Shown here: piece by piece, positions 54,705-64,000 of the stretch
How positions within the stretch are numbered: position 1 is the stretch's first letter
Layout: every line of letters starts with the position of its first letter
Assembly (NCBI RefSeq): GCF_028994775.1
Contig: NZ_JAJQMN010000003.1
Location: 62,001 to 126,000, forward strand
Source: Promicromonospora iranensis
GTDB lineage: Bacteria > Actinomycetota > Actinomycetes > Actinomycetales > Cellulomonadaceae
Length of the DNA stretch: 64,000 nt
Direction: 5' to 3'
The notes under the pieces: generated by a model
Seen by the model: the letters and a program-made list of their open reading frames with translations, nothing else
What the model was told of the DNA's origin: nothing
The model's database searches: none
Position numbers and translations under genes: made by a program

Positions 54705-55862
54705 ATGAACGTGTTGGCGGCGCTGGTGGCGTTCGTCTTCGCTGCCCTCGGTGCGAGCGTGAGCACCGAGGGCATCTTCCGGCCGGACGCCCTGCTCCCT
54801 GGGGCGCTGCTGAGCCTGTTGGCGAGCGCGGCTCTGCTCGTCTCCGAACGCTTTCCGAGGGCGGCGGCCGTCGTTGCGATCCTCAGCGGGGCCGCGGCCT
54901 GCGCGCTCGGGTACCTCCCGACGCCGTTGCTGCTGGCGCCGCTGATCGGATGCCTGTATCGCCTCACGGTCCATCGCGGCACCACTGCCGCCGGCTGGTG
55001 GACGGGAGTCGCGGTGGTGGCCGTGTCCCTGGCCGCGGCCACGGCCGACGTGCAGCCGACGGCAGGGGCAGTCCTCCTGCGCACGGTCGGCGTAGCCCTG
55101 TGGCTGCTGCCGGCGGTCTTCGCCGGCCGGCTCGCCCACGCGCAGCGGGCATACCTGCGGGTCGTCCAGGCGCGTGCCGAGGACGCCGAACGCAGCCGGG
55201 ACGAGGAGGTGGGACGTCGGTTGGACGAGGAGCGCCTGCGCATCGCTCGTGACCTCCACGATGTCGTCGCACATCATCTCGCCGTGGCCAACGCACAGGC
55301 CGGGACGGCCGCGCACCTGCTGGGGAAGAAGCGACCCGAGCAGGTAGCCGAGCTCCTGAAGGGGCTCAGCGAGTCCACGTCGGCCGCTCTGAGGGAGCTC
55401 AAGGCGACCGTCGGGCTGCTGCGCCGTCCTGGCGACGACTCCTCCGAGGCGGCACTGCCGGCACCCGGGCTCGACCAGCTGCCCGATCTCATCGAGGCGT
55501 GCCGAGTAGCAGGGATGGAGGTCCGCGTCGTCGAGGTCGGGACGCCGCGGCCGCTGCCGGCGCTGGTGGAGCTCACCGCGTTCCGTGTCATCCAGGAAGC
55601 CCTGACCAACGCGACGAAACACGGCGACCGGCCGGCGGTCACCGTCACCCTGACGTACGACGACGACACTTTCTCGGCGCACGTGGTCAACCCGTCCACC
55701 GGTTCGGCTCGAGCCGAACCGGGCGGGTACGGCCTGATCGGCATGCGTGAACGCGCGCTCGCCGTAGGCGGCTCTGTCGCTGCCGGTCCCGACGACGAAG
55801 ACCAGTACGCGGTCGCGCTCTCGATCCCGCTGACCCGCTGGCAGGAAAGCCCCGTGTCCTAA
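54705..55862 (+). CDS. Sensor histidine kinase, NarX/DesK (HisKA_3) type
   Basis: 385 residues from the ATG at 54705; the frame is open to 54663. Four or more membrane segments (ALVAFVFAALGASVS, LLSLLASAALLVSERF) precede the H-box RLRIARDLHDVVAHHLAVAN near residue 185. The ATPase has FRVIQEALTNATKHG and GGYGLIGMRERALAVGG. Its stop overlaps the ATG of the next gene (TAATG). Confidence 0.94.
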   Translation: MNVLAALVAFVFAALGASVSTEGIFRPDALLPGALLSLLASAALLVSERFPRAAAVVAILSGAAACALGYLPTPLLLAPLIGCLYRLTVHRGTTAAGWWTGVAVVAVSLAAATADVQPTAGAVLLRTVGVALWLLPAVFAGRLAHAQRAYLRVVQARAEDAERSRDEEVGRRLDEERLRIARDLHDVVAHHLAVANAQAGTAAHLLGKKRPEQVAELLKGLSESTSAALRELKATVGLLRRPGDDSSEAALPAPGLDQLPDLIEACRVAGMEVRVVEVGTPRPLPALVELTAFRVIQEALTNATKHGDRPAVTVTLTYDDDTFSAHVVNPSTGSARAEPGGYGLIGMRERALAVGGSVAAGPDDEDQYAVALSIPLTRWQESPVS

Positions 55863-56524
55863 TGATCCGCATTCTCCTCGCCGACGACCAGGCTCTGCTG
55901 CGTTCGACCTTCCGCATGCTCATCGACTCCTGCGACGACATGACCGTCGTTGCTGAGGCCGCCAACGGCGAGGAAGCAGCCGAGCTCACCGAGGCACACC
56001 GGCCCGACCTGGTCCTGATGGACATCCGGATGCCGGTGGTGGACGGGCTGGTGGCGACGCAGCGCATCTGCGCAACGCCCGAGCTCGCCCACACGCGGGT
56101 TCTGATCCTGACGACGTTCGAGACGGACGAGTACGTGGCCCGCGCCCTGGAAGCGGGGGCGAGCGGGTTTCTCGGCAAGGACGTCACGGCGGATGCGCTC
56201 CTCGCCGGAATCCGTACCGTGGTCGGCGGCGAGGCGCTCCTGTCGCCGGCGGCCACACGCGCGCTGATCGGCCGGTACCTCTCCGGAACCGGCACCACGG
56301 GCGAGTCCCCCACCGGATCGCTCGGGAGCCTGACCGACCGGGAACGCGAGCTGACCGCGCTCGCCGCTCACGGCCTGTCGAACCAGGAGATCGCCGAGCG
56401 GCTGTTCGTGAGTCCTCTGACGGTTCGAACGCATATTCACCGGGCCATGATGAAGGTCGGCGCGCGTGACCGCGCCCAGCTGGTCGTCGCCGCCTATCAG
56501 CAAGGGTTGGTCCGTGTGCGGTGA
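55862..56524 (+). CDS. NarL/LuxR-family response regulator
   Basis: 220 residues. Receiver ILLADDQALLRSTFRMLIDS, phospho-Asp in DLVLMDIRMPVVDG, LGKDVTADALLAGI; LuxR HTH LTDRERELTALAAHGLSNQE and SPLTVRTHIHRAMMKVGARD. It is coupled to the kinase and converges on the MFS gene with a 28-base overlap. Confidence 0.94.
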   Translation: MIRILLADDQALLRSTFRMLIDSCDDMTVVAEAANGEEAAELTEAHRPDLVLMDIRMPVVDGLVATQRICATPELAHTRVLILTTFETDEYVARALEAGASGFLGKDVTADALLAGIRTVVGGEALLSPAATRALIGRYLSGTGTTGESPTGSLGSLTDRERELTALAAHGLSNQEIAERLFVSPLTVRTHIHRAMMKVGARDRAQLVVAAYQQGLVRVR

Positions 56525-57765
56525 GCGGTGGCAGCCTCCGCAGCCACCAGAGCCAGCTCGTCCTCCCACGCGCGGAACATCCGGATCCGACTGGCGCACA
56601 TCACTGCGGCGACCGCGAACATTCCGCCGGCGACCGCGAAGGGGATCAGGAACCCGACGCCCGACGCGAGAAGCCCTCCCAGAGCTGCGCCCACTCCTAG
56701 GCCGGTCAGGCTGAGAAGGCGACTCATCGATCCCACACGTCCCATCATCGCGGCGGGCGTGGCCTTCTGACGCACAGAAGCAGCCATCACGTTCCACACG
56801 ACGGCGTGCGCGATGTACGCCGCGAGAGCGACCGCCACGACCACGACATTCGTCGTCAGGGAGATCACGATGAAGGAGATGGCGCCCACGCCGAGCGCCG
56901 CGACGATGGTCCAGCCGTACCCGAGCCGACGGCGTAGGCGAGCTGCGACGAAGGCGCCCAAGAGGCCGCCGAGCGCGGAGAAGGAGAGCAGGAAACCGTA
57001 TCCGGCCGGACTCAGCCCGAGCTCCTTGGTGGCATAGAGGGCGAGGTAGGAGAACGGGATCATGTAGGCGACGCACGCCAGCGCCCCGACGATCACGAGC
57101 AGCCGCACGAGACCATGGCGCCACGTCCAGACGGCACCCTCCCGGATCGACGAGAGTGTGCCGTGCGAGGCTGCCGTTCGGTCGGCAAGCGGGACGGTGT
57201 ACGAACCCCGCAGGCGCCAGTAGGCGAGGCCTGCCACGAGGAATGCCACAGCGGTGAGCGCCGATGGCGCGAAGGCTGCCGCCGCGAAGAGAAGGCCGCC
57301 CAGAGGAGGGCCGACGAACTCGTCGACCACGGTCTGCGTGCCAGCGATCTGGGAGTTCGCCCGGTCAAGGCCGTGTGGCTCGACCGCCTGCGGTAGGACC
57401 GCGGACGCGGCACTGTCAGAAAGGGTCTCGATGACCCCCATGACGGCGTACACGACGTACAAGGCAACGAGCGGCGCAGCGTCGATCATGACGAGGACAG
57501 CGAGAAGCGCGAACACGGCGGCGCGGGAGAAGTTCGCCAAGAACAGCAGTCGCCGCCTGTCGTACCGATCGATGAGCACACCGATGCCGAGTACCGACAG
57601 CACGCGCGGCGCGGAGTGGGCGATCGCCAGCCCGGAGACAGCTAGCGGGTTGTCCGTGAGCGTCACCGCCAGCAAGGGAATAGCGATGAATGTGATGCCG
57701 TCGGCAAGGTTCGACGAGGCATTGCCGAACCAGATCCTGCGGTAGTCGGCCCCCCATGAGGTCAC
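56497..57765 (-). CDS. MFS transporter (MFS_3/enterobactin-exporter-like)
   Basis: 422 residues with about 12 membrane segments; starts RRIWFGNASSNLADGITFIA as in this group, with VLIDRYDRRRLLFLANF after the second segment. GTG start at 57765 with GGAGGAC upstream. Substrate unknown. Confidence 0.92.
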   Translation of the reverse strand: MTSWGADYRRIWFGNASSNLADGITFIAIPLLAVTLTDNPLAVSGLAIAHSAPRVLSVLGIGVLIDRYDRRRLLFLANFSRAAVFALLAVLVMIDAAPLVALYVVYAVMGVIETLSDSAASAVLPQAVEPHGLDRANSQIAGTQTVVDEFVGPPLGGLLFAAAAFAPSALTAVAFLVAGLAYWRLRGSYTVPLADRTAASHGTLSSIREGAVWTWRHGLVRLLVIVGALACVAYMIPFSYLALYATKELGLSPAGYGFLLSFSALGGLLGAFVAARLRRRLGYGWTIVAALGVGAISFIVISLTTNVVVVAVALAAYIAHAVVWNVMAASVRQKATPAAMMGRVGSMSRLLSLTGLGVGAALGGLLASGVGFLIPFAVAGGMFAVAAVMCASRIRMFRAWEDELALVAAEAATAHRTRTNPC

Positions 57766-57962
57766 GGCACGTCCTCCATGAGTTCTCGGGGCTTCGCTAG
57801 GTGCTCCTGCTCGGTCAGGCCCTGCTGGTTCTCAGTACGCCTGACGCCTCGTTCGCTGGAGAAGACGCGCCAGCCGTCGGACTCCTGGACGAGACAATAC
57901 GTGTCACCGTGAGAAACTCCCCCGTGCGCTACGTGACCGTGCAGTCGTCCAACGGCGGAACG

Positions 57963-58706
57963 ATGACCGACATCCGCCCCTATCTCGAGTGGCTCGGCGC
58001 GCATGCCGACGAGCTGCCTCCCGGCGCCCGAGCCTTCGCGCTCGACCCGGAGCACTACGACTTCTCCCACACGTGGTGCCCGCGCAGCGCGTCGTTCGAC
58101 ACGATGTCCGTGCAGTTCACCGACGACGGTGTAGAAGTCATCCTGGTCCTGGCGGCGTGGGGCGGCGCTCCACCGGAGTTTGTCCTGCGGTACCGCGGTG
58201 TATCCCACGTCGAGTCCGACGGCGACCATGGCGGCTACCCGCGTTCGGGACTGCTCGTCGACGAGTTGCTACCCCACCCGGACGGCGTGATTCACGAGCT
58301 GGAGTTCACCGGCGGCACCATCACCGTCGTCGCACGCGACCTGACGGCCGGCTGGCGCGGAGAAGCTGGTCCGGAGAGCCCGCGCGATCCACGCGATGAA
58401 GTGAGACCGAGCGGGCCTCCCGTTGACCTGCACGATGCAGACCACGCGCCCGTTGCCGATGTCGAGATCCCGTCCGGGACCGTCGTGGACTGCACGGTGA
58501 TGTGCCATCACCCGTTCGGCATGGGCGTCTGGGTCGCGGATCATGGCCAGTTCGGGCACGTGGACGTCCCCGCGATCCGAGACGGGAAGATCCGCGGCGT
58601 CGAGGACTTCCCGACGATCGGTACGCGGGTCCGAGCGGTGGCGCGCGGGTACAGCGGATCAAGGCAGCTCCGCCTGTCGACAAGACCGTCGGACCTTCCG
58701 GGTTGA
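57963..58706 (+). CDS. Uncharacterised protein with C-terminal S1/OB-like domain
   Basis: 247 residues from the ATG at 57963; the frame is open to 57801 and an upstream GTG may be used. The N-terminal half (PYLEWLGAHADELPPGARAF) is unrecognised. The C-terminal 70 residues, PSGTVVDCTVMCHHPFGMGV then WVADHGQFGHVDVPAI and TIGTRVRAVARGYSG, fit an S1-like OB fold. Confidence 0.65.
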   Translation: MTDIRPYLEWLGAHADELPPGARAFALDPEHYDFSHTWCPRSASFDTMSVQFTDDGVEVILVLAAWGGAPPEFVLRYRGVSHVESDGDHGGYPRSGLLVDELLPHPDGVIHELEFTGGTITVVARDLTAGWRGEAGPESPRDPRDEVRPSGPPVDLHDADHAPVADVEIPSGTVVDCTVMCHHPFGMGVWVADHGQFGHVDVPAIRDGKIRGVEDFPTIGTRVRAVARGYSGSRQLRLSTRPSDLPG

Positions 58707-58988
58707 CCGAGCGTGGCAAGGCGTTGCTGCGGCAGATCGCTCAGGCGGTGCCGACACCGTGAATGTCGACCACGAGTGGCCTTGACTTCGCGGAGCGCCG
58801 TCCTCCGGGAATGAGCACATCAAACCTGCTGCCGGAGGAAGCTGCGGGCGGATGATCGCGATCAGATGCCCGATTCCACCCGCGCGCCCTCAGCACAACG
58901 AACTCGTCGCGTTCGAACATGGATCAGAAGATGACGTTGACTGCCTGGACCCATGCCGGACCCACCGTCTCGAGCGCGCCGCGGATAC

Positions 58989-61900
58989 TCAGCCCGCTGC
59001 CGGATAAGAGACGGTCTTGTCGCCTGTGACCGTCTCCCCACCGACCACCCCGGTGACGGTCACGTTCACCTCACCGGCCGGGATCGATGCCTGGCGCGAG
59101 TTCATCGACACGTTTGCCGACGCTCCCGGCTGCACCGCGGCGAACGACCTCGAGCCATAGGGCGTCTCGACCTCCAGGTCGAGTGGCGCACCCGCACCGT
59201 TCGTCACTGCGACGGACACGTACTGCTTCCCCGCCAGGGTGCGCGTCGTGGCAGACACCGATACCTGCCGGATCGCCCTCCATTCGAGCTGACCTGCGGC
59301 GACGTCGAGCACGCGCTGCGCCTCGTCGGCCTCGTCCTGCGTCGTCCGATCAGCCGCGGCGATCTGCTTCGCCTCGTCGAGTGCGGCGCGGAAGACGGCG
59401 AAGTCGATGGAGACGTACCGGTCCTCGCGGGCGAGCAGCGGTTCGGCGTCGTCGATGGCCGTGTTCAGGCCCGCGAGGTCGACCTCGGGGGCCTCCTGTG
59501 GTTCCGGGCCGAACTCGAACCACTGCAGGTTCGCGACGTAGTTGAACTCCTGACCCGAGACGGCGTCTGCTCGCATGACGACGATCACCGTGTGGGTGCC
59601 CGAGACCGGCTCGTCGAGCTCCGCGGTCGTCTCCACGTAGTTGGCCCACCCACCGGTCTTCGGCAGCGCGACGGTGCCGACTCTCGTCGCCTCGCTCACC
59701 TCGTCGAGGTAGAACTCGAGCCGGCGGTTGTCGCCCACGCGGTCGTCGCGGGTGGACGCGCTGACCGTGACCTGCGTGAGGGGGTCCGGGCCGAGATCCC
59801 GGCCGTCGTAGGTCAGCCGGCCACCGTCCCAGGTTCCGCCGACGTTGCCGGCGGGCGGCTCACCGCCCTCCTTCTTCAGGCCGTTGCCGTTGTCGGCGTC
59901 ATAGGTCTCGGCTTCGATCCGCACCGGTTCGGCCGTCTCGGGGCCGTCCTTGGCCGTCTTGATGAACTGGGCCCAGTCCAGGTTCGCGACCCACGAGTTC
60001 GGCTGCGACGGGTCGGGCGTACCGCCGAAGACGAGGTAGATCCGGTTCGATCCGTCGAGCGCCTCGGGGTCGTCGACCGTCGCCTCTGCGGTGACGTAGT
60101 CGTCCCACCCGTCGGTGGTCTCCAGATCGACCCGGGCGGCGACGGGACCGTCCACAGCGCCGACGCGTACCTCGACAAACTCGTCCGTGGCGCTGTCATC
60201 GGGGTGGTTCGCGTAGCGCAGTTTGACCCGCTGAGGGAGCTTCCCCCCGAAGTCGATGCCGTCGTACGCGATCCAGGAACCGACCTGGACGCCGCCGATG
60301 TGGCCGCTCCCAGGGCTCAGCCTTCCGCCGGACGAGTCGTCGAACTCCTCCGCCTGGAGCACCCGGTAGGGCGTCCCCGTGATCTGGAGAACGTCCGCCG
60401 TCCTCGTCAGCCGGTCGAGCGACGCCCGCAGGTCGTCGTCCGAAGCCGACTCGTTGGCGAGAGTCTCCGTCGCGCCGTCGCGGGCCTTCTCGAACGCGGA
60501 GAACGACGCCGAGGAGTACGCCCCGCGGACGACGAGCTCGGCCTCGACCAGCAGCGCGCCCAGCCTCTCGCGCCACCGCTGGTCCCGTTCGATCGTGACG
60601 GTCGCCAGGCCCGAGATCCCGTCGCCGCGGACGCTCGCCGCCGCCGCTGAGTCGAAGGCCGCGTCGGTGAAGTCCAGGCCGAAGGTCGCGCGCTGCGCGT
60701 CCCCGAGCGAACCGGTCAGCCGGAGCGTCGCCCGGTGCGCGTCGTCCAGGATCGCCGTCGCCACCACACCCTCGGGCAGACCAGGAAGCGCCAGGGCACC
60801 GTCTGCGACGAGATCCCGCCCCTTCGCCTCCGCGAAACGTGCGCCGCGCAGCGTGAGCGCCGCGGAGACGTCGACCTCACCGTCCGCCGCCGCCTTGAGT
60901 CGCGTCGGGTCCAGGCTCAGGGTCGCGTCCTCGAAGTCCACCCGGAACGCGAACTCGCGGGTGCCTGTCGAGGGCGCGCGCGTGAAGGCCTTGTCGGAGA
61001 TCGCCACCGTGAGGTCGTCGATGCTGTCGAGCGCCCCGGAGTGCTCCGCCGAACCCTCGAGCGACAGCCTCACCCGGCGGTCTCCCGTGCGCTCCGCGAC
61101 GAACGTCAACCCTGCGGGCACGTTGTCGGCGGTGATGGCCTCCGCGAGGCTGTCGCCGTCGGCACCCGCGAACGTGCCGTTCGCAAGTCTCAGGTCGATG
61201 CTGTTGCCGATGGTCCCGTCACCGGCCCGCGCCTCGGTGAACGTCCGCGACGACACCGAGACGGCGCTGATCGGGTCGTAGACCGAGCTCGGCAGCTCGT
61301 CGCTCAGCGACGACGCCGCCACCGCGTCGGAGGCCCAGTCCGAGGGCTCCTCCCCCATCCGGAAGTCCAGCTCACCCCCGGCGGTGAGCTGGTCGTACGT
61401 CAGCCAGGTGCGGTCGAACGCCTCGCCGTTCAGGCGTGCCGACTGGATGTAGTAGGCCTCGGGCGACACCCCGTCCGCGGAGATGTCGAAGGTCCGGCCG
61501 GAGGGATAGTTGATCCGCACGTTCTCGAAGAACGGCGTGCCGATCTGATACTCGTCGGATCCGGCGGCCACGGGGAACAGCCCCAGCGCGGCCGCGACGA
61601 AGGTGGACGACATCGTTCCGGTGTCGTTGTCCATCGTGGGCAGGAAGCCCTGCGGATCGTTCTTGAACACCTTCGTCTTCACCGGCGGGGTGAACTCCCC
61701 ACCGCCCGACGGCGCCTCGTGGGTACCGCCGGTCGCGATGTACCGGTTCCACGTCTCCTTGGTGTAGATGCTCCGCACCCAGTGCTGGGTCCGCGCAGGG
61801 GCGCCGACGTAGTTGAACAGGTACGGCGCCTGCAGGTCGATCTCGTTCGCGTTGGCGTGCAGCATGCGCTTGCCGTCATCGGGCGCCTGCTCGCCGAACA

Positions 61901-63686
61901 TGAAGCTGAGCGCCTTCCGCGTGGTCTCCTCGCCGCCCATCTTGTCGATGAGCCCGCCCATGTCGGCCGCGGCGTACCAGTGGTACTGCCACAGCGTGCC
62001 CTGGTAGAGGTTCGCGGCTTCGAACCGCTCGGGATCCGCGTCGACCCAGGCGCCGTTCGCGTCCTTGGGGAAGATCAGTCCGGTCTTGGTGCCGTCGGCC
62101 AGGGTGACGGAGCTCGGCTTGAACAGGTTCGTCCAGTTGGCGGCGCGCAGGCGGTAGCGCTGCGCCTCGTCCGTCTTCCCGAGCGAGTCGGCGATCGTCG
62201 CCATGGCCCAGTCGTCGTAGGAGGTGCCGAGCGTGTCGTCGACCTCGTTCGCGATGTAGCCGCGACGAGCGTTCCCCTCGTCGGCGTAGCCGCCCTGCGA
62301 CTGCGAGACGAGGGCGGGCCATGCCTGGGCGAGACCCCGCAGCTGTGCGCCCTTGGCGATCGCGTCGGCGACGACGATCGCGGCGCGCTCGAACCGCACG
62401 GTGGGCACGGAGTGGGTGACGCTCGACAGGGATCCCTTGCCGGTGCTCGCGAACGATCCGTAGAGATCGACGACCGACTGCGCCATGTCGCGGAACACCT
62501 CGGGGTATCCGATCGCGAGGATCTCGTACTTGCGGAAGTCGTCCCAGAACCCCCAGCCGTCATAGTGCGTGTAGCCGTCGGTCTGGTGCACCTCGCCGTC
62601 GAGGCCGCGGTACGTGCCGCTCGTGCTCGTCGCGTTCACCGGCGTCCCGAACATGCGGTACAGGTGCGTGTAGAACAGCGTCTGCAGCTCGCCGTCCGGA
62701 TCACTCGTCCCGGATGCCGTCACGGCGAGCCTGCCGAGGATCTCGTTCCACGCGGCCCGCGTCTCCTCGCGTACCTGCTCGAAGGAGCGGTCCCCCATCT
62801 CGGCGGCCAGGTCGATCTTCGCCTGCTCGACGCTGATGGGAGAGATGGCCACCCTGAGCCCGACCTGCTGGCCCGCATCCACCTCGAAGTCGAGGATCGC
62901 GCCGATGTCGGTGCCGTCGCGCTGCGGCTGCTCGGCGAGGTCACCGGAGCCACCCCAGGTGCGCACACCCGCCGCCGGTGCCGTCGTCTCCACGTAGTAG
63001 TGCATCCGGTAGTCGTAGCCGTTGAAATGGCCGGTGAAGTCGCCGGAGAGCGCGACGCGTCCGTCGTCCAGCGTCTCGTAGCCGAGCGTGGCGCCCCTGC
63101 GGCTCGTGAAGTTGTGCCGCAGGTCGACGACGAGGGAGGCGGTCCCCGCCTCGGGAAAGGTGAAGCGGTCCTGTCCCGTGCGCACGTCGGTGGTCGCCTC
63201 GGCGCGGATCGCGCCGGCGTCGGTCGCGAGGTCGACGGCGTAGTACCCCGGCTCGGCCTCTTCGTCCGCGTGGCTGTAGTCCTTCGCGTACGTGCCGGTA
63301 CCCGGACGACTCGTGTACTGCTGATACGTCGGCACGACGAGGAGGTCGCCGCCGCCGCCCGAGCCGCCGACGCCGTTGAGGTTGGTGTGCGTGAAGCCCG
63401 AGATCTGGTCCTCGGCGTAGTCGTAACCCGAGTGCGAGCGGCCCGGAGCCGTCATCGGGTTGATCTTGACGATCGAGGTCGGCGCTTCCGCGCCGACGAG
63501 GTCCTGGCCGAAGTCGTCCTCGGTCGAGACGAAGGGGTTGACGAGACCGGCGTAGTCGGTCTCGTCCGCCACCGCTGCGGCGGCGGGTGTTTCGGTACCC
63601 GGGGAGACGCTGGACAGGCCGGCTCCGATCAGCGCGACGGCCGCGACCGCGGCGGTCAGACGAAGAGAACGAGATGCGAGGGACAT
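58989..63686 (-). CDS. Secreted GH92 alpha-mannosidase with CBM6-like modules
   Basis: 1,565 residues from the ATG at 63686 (GGAGAAAGACTGGTC upstream). Signal peptide SLRLTAAVAAVALIGAGLSS, then the GH92 region from about residue 40: GLVNPFVSTEDDFGQDLVGA, ISGFTHTNLNGVGGSGGGGD, NEIDLQAPYLFNYVGAPART and MDNDTGTMSSTFVAAALGLF. A linker region with repeated beta-strand units follows. Two CBM6-like modules (YRVLQAEEFDDSSGGRLSPG; VRIEAETYDADNGNGLKKEG) and a FIVAR-like helical unit (NTAIDDAEPLL) come next. Exo-acting alpha-mannosidase on mannans or N-glycans is expected. No sorting signal at the C-terminus. Confidence 0.93.
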   Translation of the reverse strand: MSLASRSLRLTAAVAAVALIGAGLSSVSPGTETPAAAAVADETDYAGLVNPFVSTEDDFGQDLVGAEAPTSIVKINPMTAPGRSHSGYDYAEDQISGFTHTNLNGVGGSGGGGDLLVVPTYQQYTSRPGTGTYAKDYSHADEEAEPGYYAVDLATDAGAIRAEATTDVRTGQDRFTFPEAGTASLVVDLRHNFTSRRGATLGYETLDDGRVALSGDFTGHFNGYDYRMHYYVETTAPAAGVRTWGGSGDLAEQPQRDGTDIGAILDFEVDAGQQVGLRVAISPISVEQAKIDLAAEMGDRSFEQVREETRAAWNEILGRLAVTASGTSDPDGELQTLFYTHLYRMFGTPVNATSTSGTYRGLDGEVHQTDGYTHYDGWGFWDDFRKYEILAIGYPEVFRDMAQSVVDLYGSFASTGKGSLSSVTHSVPTVRFERAAIVVADAIAKGAQLRGLAQAWPALVSQSQGGYADEGNARRGYIANEVDDTLGTSYDDWAMATIADSLGKTDEAQRYRLRAANWTNLFKPSSVTLADGTKTGLIFPKDANGAWVDADPERFEAANLYQGTLWQYHWYAAADMGGLIDKMGGEETTRKALSFMFGEQAPDDGKRMLHANANEIDLQAPYLFNYVGAPARTQHWVRSIYTKETWNRYIATGGTHEAPSGGGEFTPPVKTKVFKNDPQGFLPTMDNDTGTMSSTFVAAALGLFPVAAGSDEYQIGTPFFENVRINYPSGRTFDISADGVSPEAYYIQSARLNGEAFDRTWLTYDQLTAGGELDFRMGEEPSDWASDAVAASSLSDELPSSVYDPISAVSVSSRTFTEARAGDGTIGNSIDLRLANGTFAGADGDSLAEAITADNVPAGLTFVAERTGDRRVRLSLEGSAEHSGALDSIDDLTVAISDKAFTRAPSTGTREFAFRVDFEDATLSLDPTRLKAAADGEVDVSAALTLRGARFAEAKGRDLVADGALALPGLPEGVVATAILDDAHRATLRLTGSLGDAQRATFGLDFTDAAFDSAAAASVRGDGISGLATVTIERDQRWRERLGALLVEAELVVRGAYSSASFSAFEKARDGATETLANESASDDDLRASLDRLTRTADVLQITGTPYRVLQAEEFDDSSGGRLSPGSGHIGGVQVGSWIAYDGIDFGGKLPQRVKLRYANHPDDSATDEFVEVRVGAVDGPVAARVDLETTDGWDDYVTAEATVDDPEALDGSNRIYLVFGGTPDPSQPNSWVANLDWAQFIKTAKDGPETAEPVRIEAETYDADNGNGLKKEGGEPPAGNVGGTWDGGRLTYDGRDLGPDPLTQVTVSASTRDDRVGDNRRLEFYLDEVSEATRVGTVALPKTGGWANYVETTAELDEPVSGTHTVIVVMRADAVSGQEFNYVANLQWFEFGPEPQEAPEVDLAGLNTAIDDAEPLLAREDRYVSIDFAVFRAALDEAKQIAAADRTTQDEADEAQRVLDVAAGQLEWRAIRQVSVSATTRTLAGKQYVSVAVTNGAGAPLDLEVETPYGSRSFAAVQPGASANVSMNSRQASIPAGEVNVTVTGVVGGETVTGDKTVSYPAAG

Positions 63687-63714
63687 GACCAGTCTTTCTC
63701 CGGAACGGGTGGTG

Positions 63715-64000
63715 TCAGCTGTGGTGTGGGACGGCACCGGCGAGCGCCTCTTCGCGAGCCTCTTCGCGCGCCTGCGCGACCAGCTCCGCGGTCCGTCGCT
63801 GCTCGCGACGACGACGCCAGACGCTCCAGGTCGTCAGCAGCGCCGCCACGATCAGGACGAGGAGCTGCGGCCAGGGCATGGCGAGCACTGTGGTCTGCGC
63901 GCTGCCGCGCTCGGCGTCGTCGAACGAGAGCTCGTCGGAGAGGGGGAGGGGCTGCGCCACCACGGTGACGTCGTAGGCGACGAGTGGCCAGGCGTCCGGG
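63715..64000 (-). CDS. C-terminal part of a membrane-anchored protein, cut by the window edge
   Basis: 95 codons visible, frame open to the right edge. PDAWPLVAYDVTVVAQPLPL (an extracytoplasmic beta region), then a membrane segment MPWPQLLVLIVAALLTTWSV and a basic cytosolic tail (RRRREQRRTAELVAQAREEA). It ends 28 bases before the GH92 start on the same strand, so both may be in one operon. Family not identified. Confidence 0.7.
   Translation of the reverse strand, partial: PDAWPLVAYDVTVVAQPLPLSDELSFDDAERGSAQTTVLAMPWPQLLVLIVAALLTTWSVWRRRREQRRTAELVAQAREEAREEALAGAVPHHS

Noticed and set aside
60735-63968. 1,077-codon plus-strand open frame opposite the GH92 gene
   Set aside because: Composition of low-complexity Arg/Gly/Val without motifs; the minus strand carries the real enzyme.

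Overview
The window is high-GC actinobacterial DNA. Codon use is strongly G/C-ending, starts are often GTG, and the content includes F420-linked chemistry, a MerR-controlled oxidoreductase set, GntR/UTRA regulators, an MmpL-type exporter and a secreted GH92 mannosidase with CBM6 modules. A Micrococcales-like actinobacterium fits best, but this is inferred from gene content; no rRNA or tRNA was recognised.

From 1 to about 47.0 kb the window looks like an integrated mobile element or an island built from several. It starts with the 3' part of a tyrosine recombinase carrying an Lsr2-like insertion, then a double-HTH protein and a gene-free stretch (1868-2743) with perfect palindromes about 100 bp apart. 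Next come a catabolic/redox cassette (2.8-8.7 kb: MerR, flavin reductase, NtaA/SnaA-type monooxygenase, MFS exporter, SDR, Dabb, F420-type reductase), CutA, and a GntR/UTRA - HAD - phosphotransferase block. That block contains a gene cut by one amber codon and is followed by a decayed DksA/TraR gene.

From about 15.4 to 36 kb there is a series of probable defence or conflict genes of mixed age. It holds three of the window's four candidate HEPN proteins, a frameshifted PD-(D/E)XK protein, two DUF2971-like proteins, a DUF4917/SIR2-like protein next to a PD-(D/E)XK protein, a large DUF4297-like nuclease/P-loop NTPase protein resembling Avs-type sensors, and a SIR2 domain truncated at its 3' end. 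A MobF relaxase-helicase fused to a DnaG/Toprim primase module (36.1-41.4 kb) gives the island its transfer capacity. No type IV secretion genes are visible, so it may be mobilisable or only part of a larger element.

From 41.5 to 47 kb there is a patchwork: a duplicated non-coding segment, a small P-loop kinase, a decayed recombinase tail, a fourth HEPN candidate, a long perfect inverted repeat, and a PIMT-like methyltransferase translationally coupled to the tail of a lasso-peptide B2-type protease. An XRE fragment and a relic of the amber-interrupted family follow. This suggests the right edge of the island lies near 47 kb.

From 47 kb on the genes look like ordinary chromosome: an MprAB-like two-component pair, a copper ascorbate-type monooxygenase-like lipoprotein overlapping a DoxX-Rieske fusion, an MmpL exporter with its own NarL-type kinase/regulator and a second divergent NarL regulator, an MFS transporter, an S1-like protein, the large GH92 enzyme, and a partial membrane-anchored protein at the right edge.
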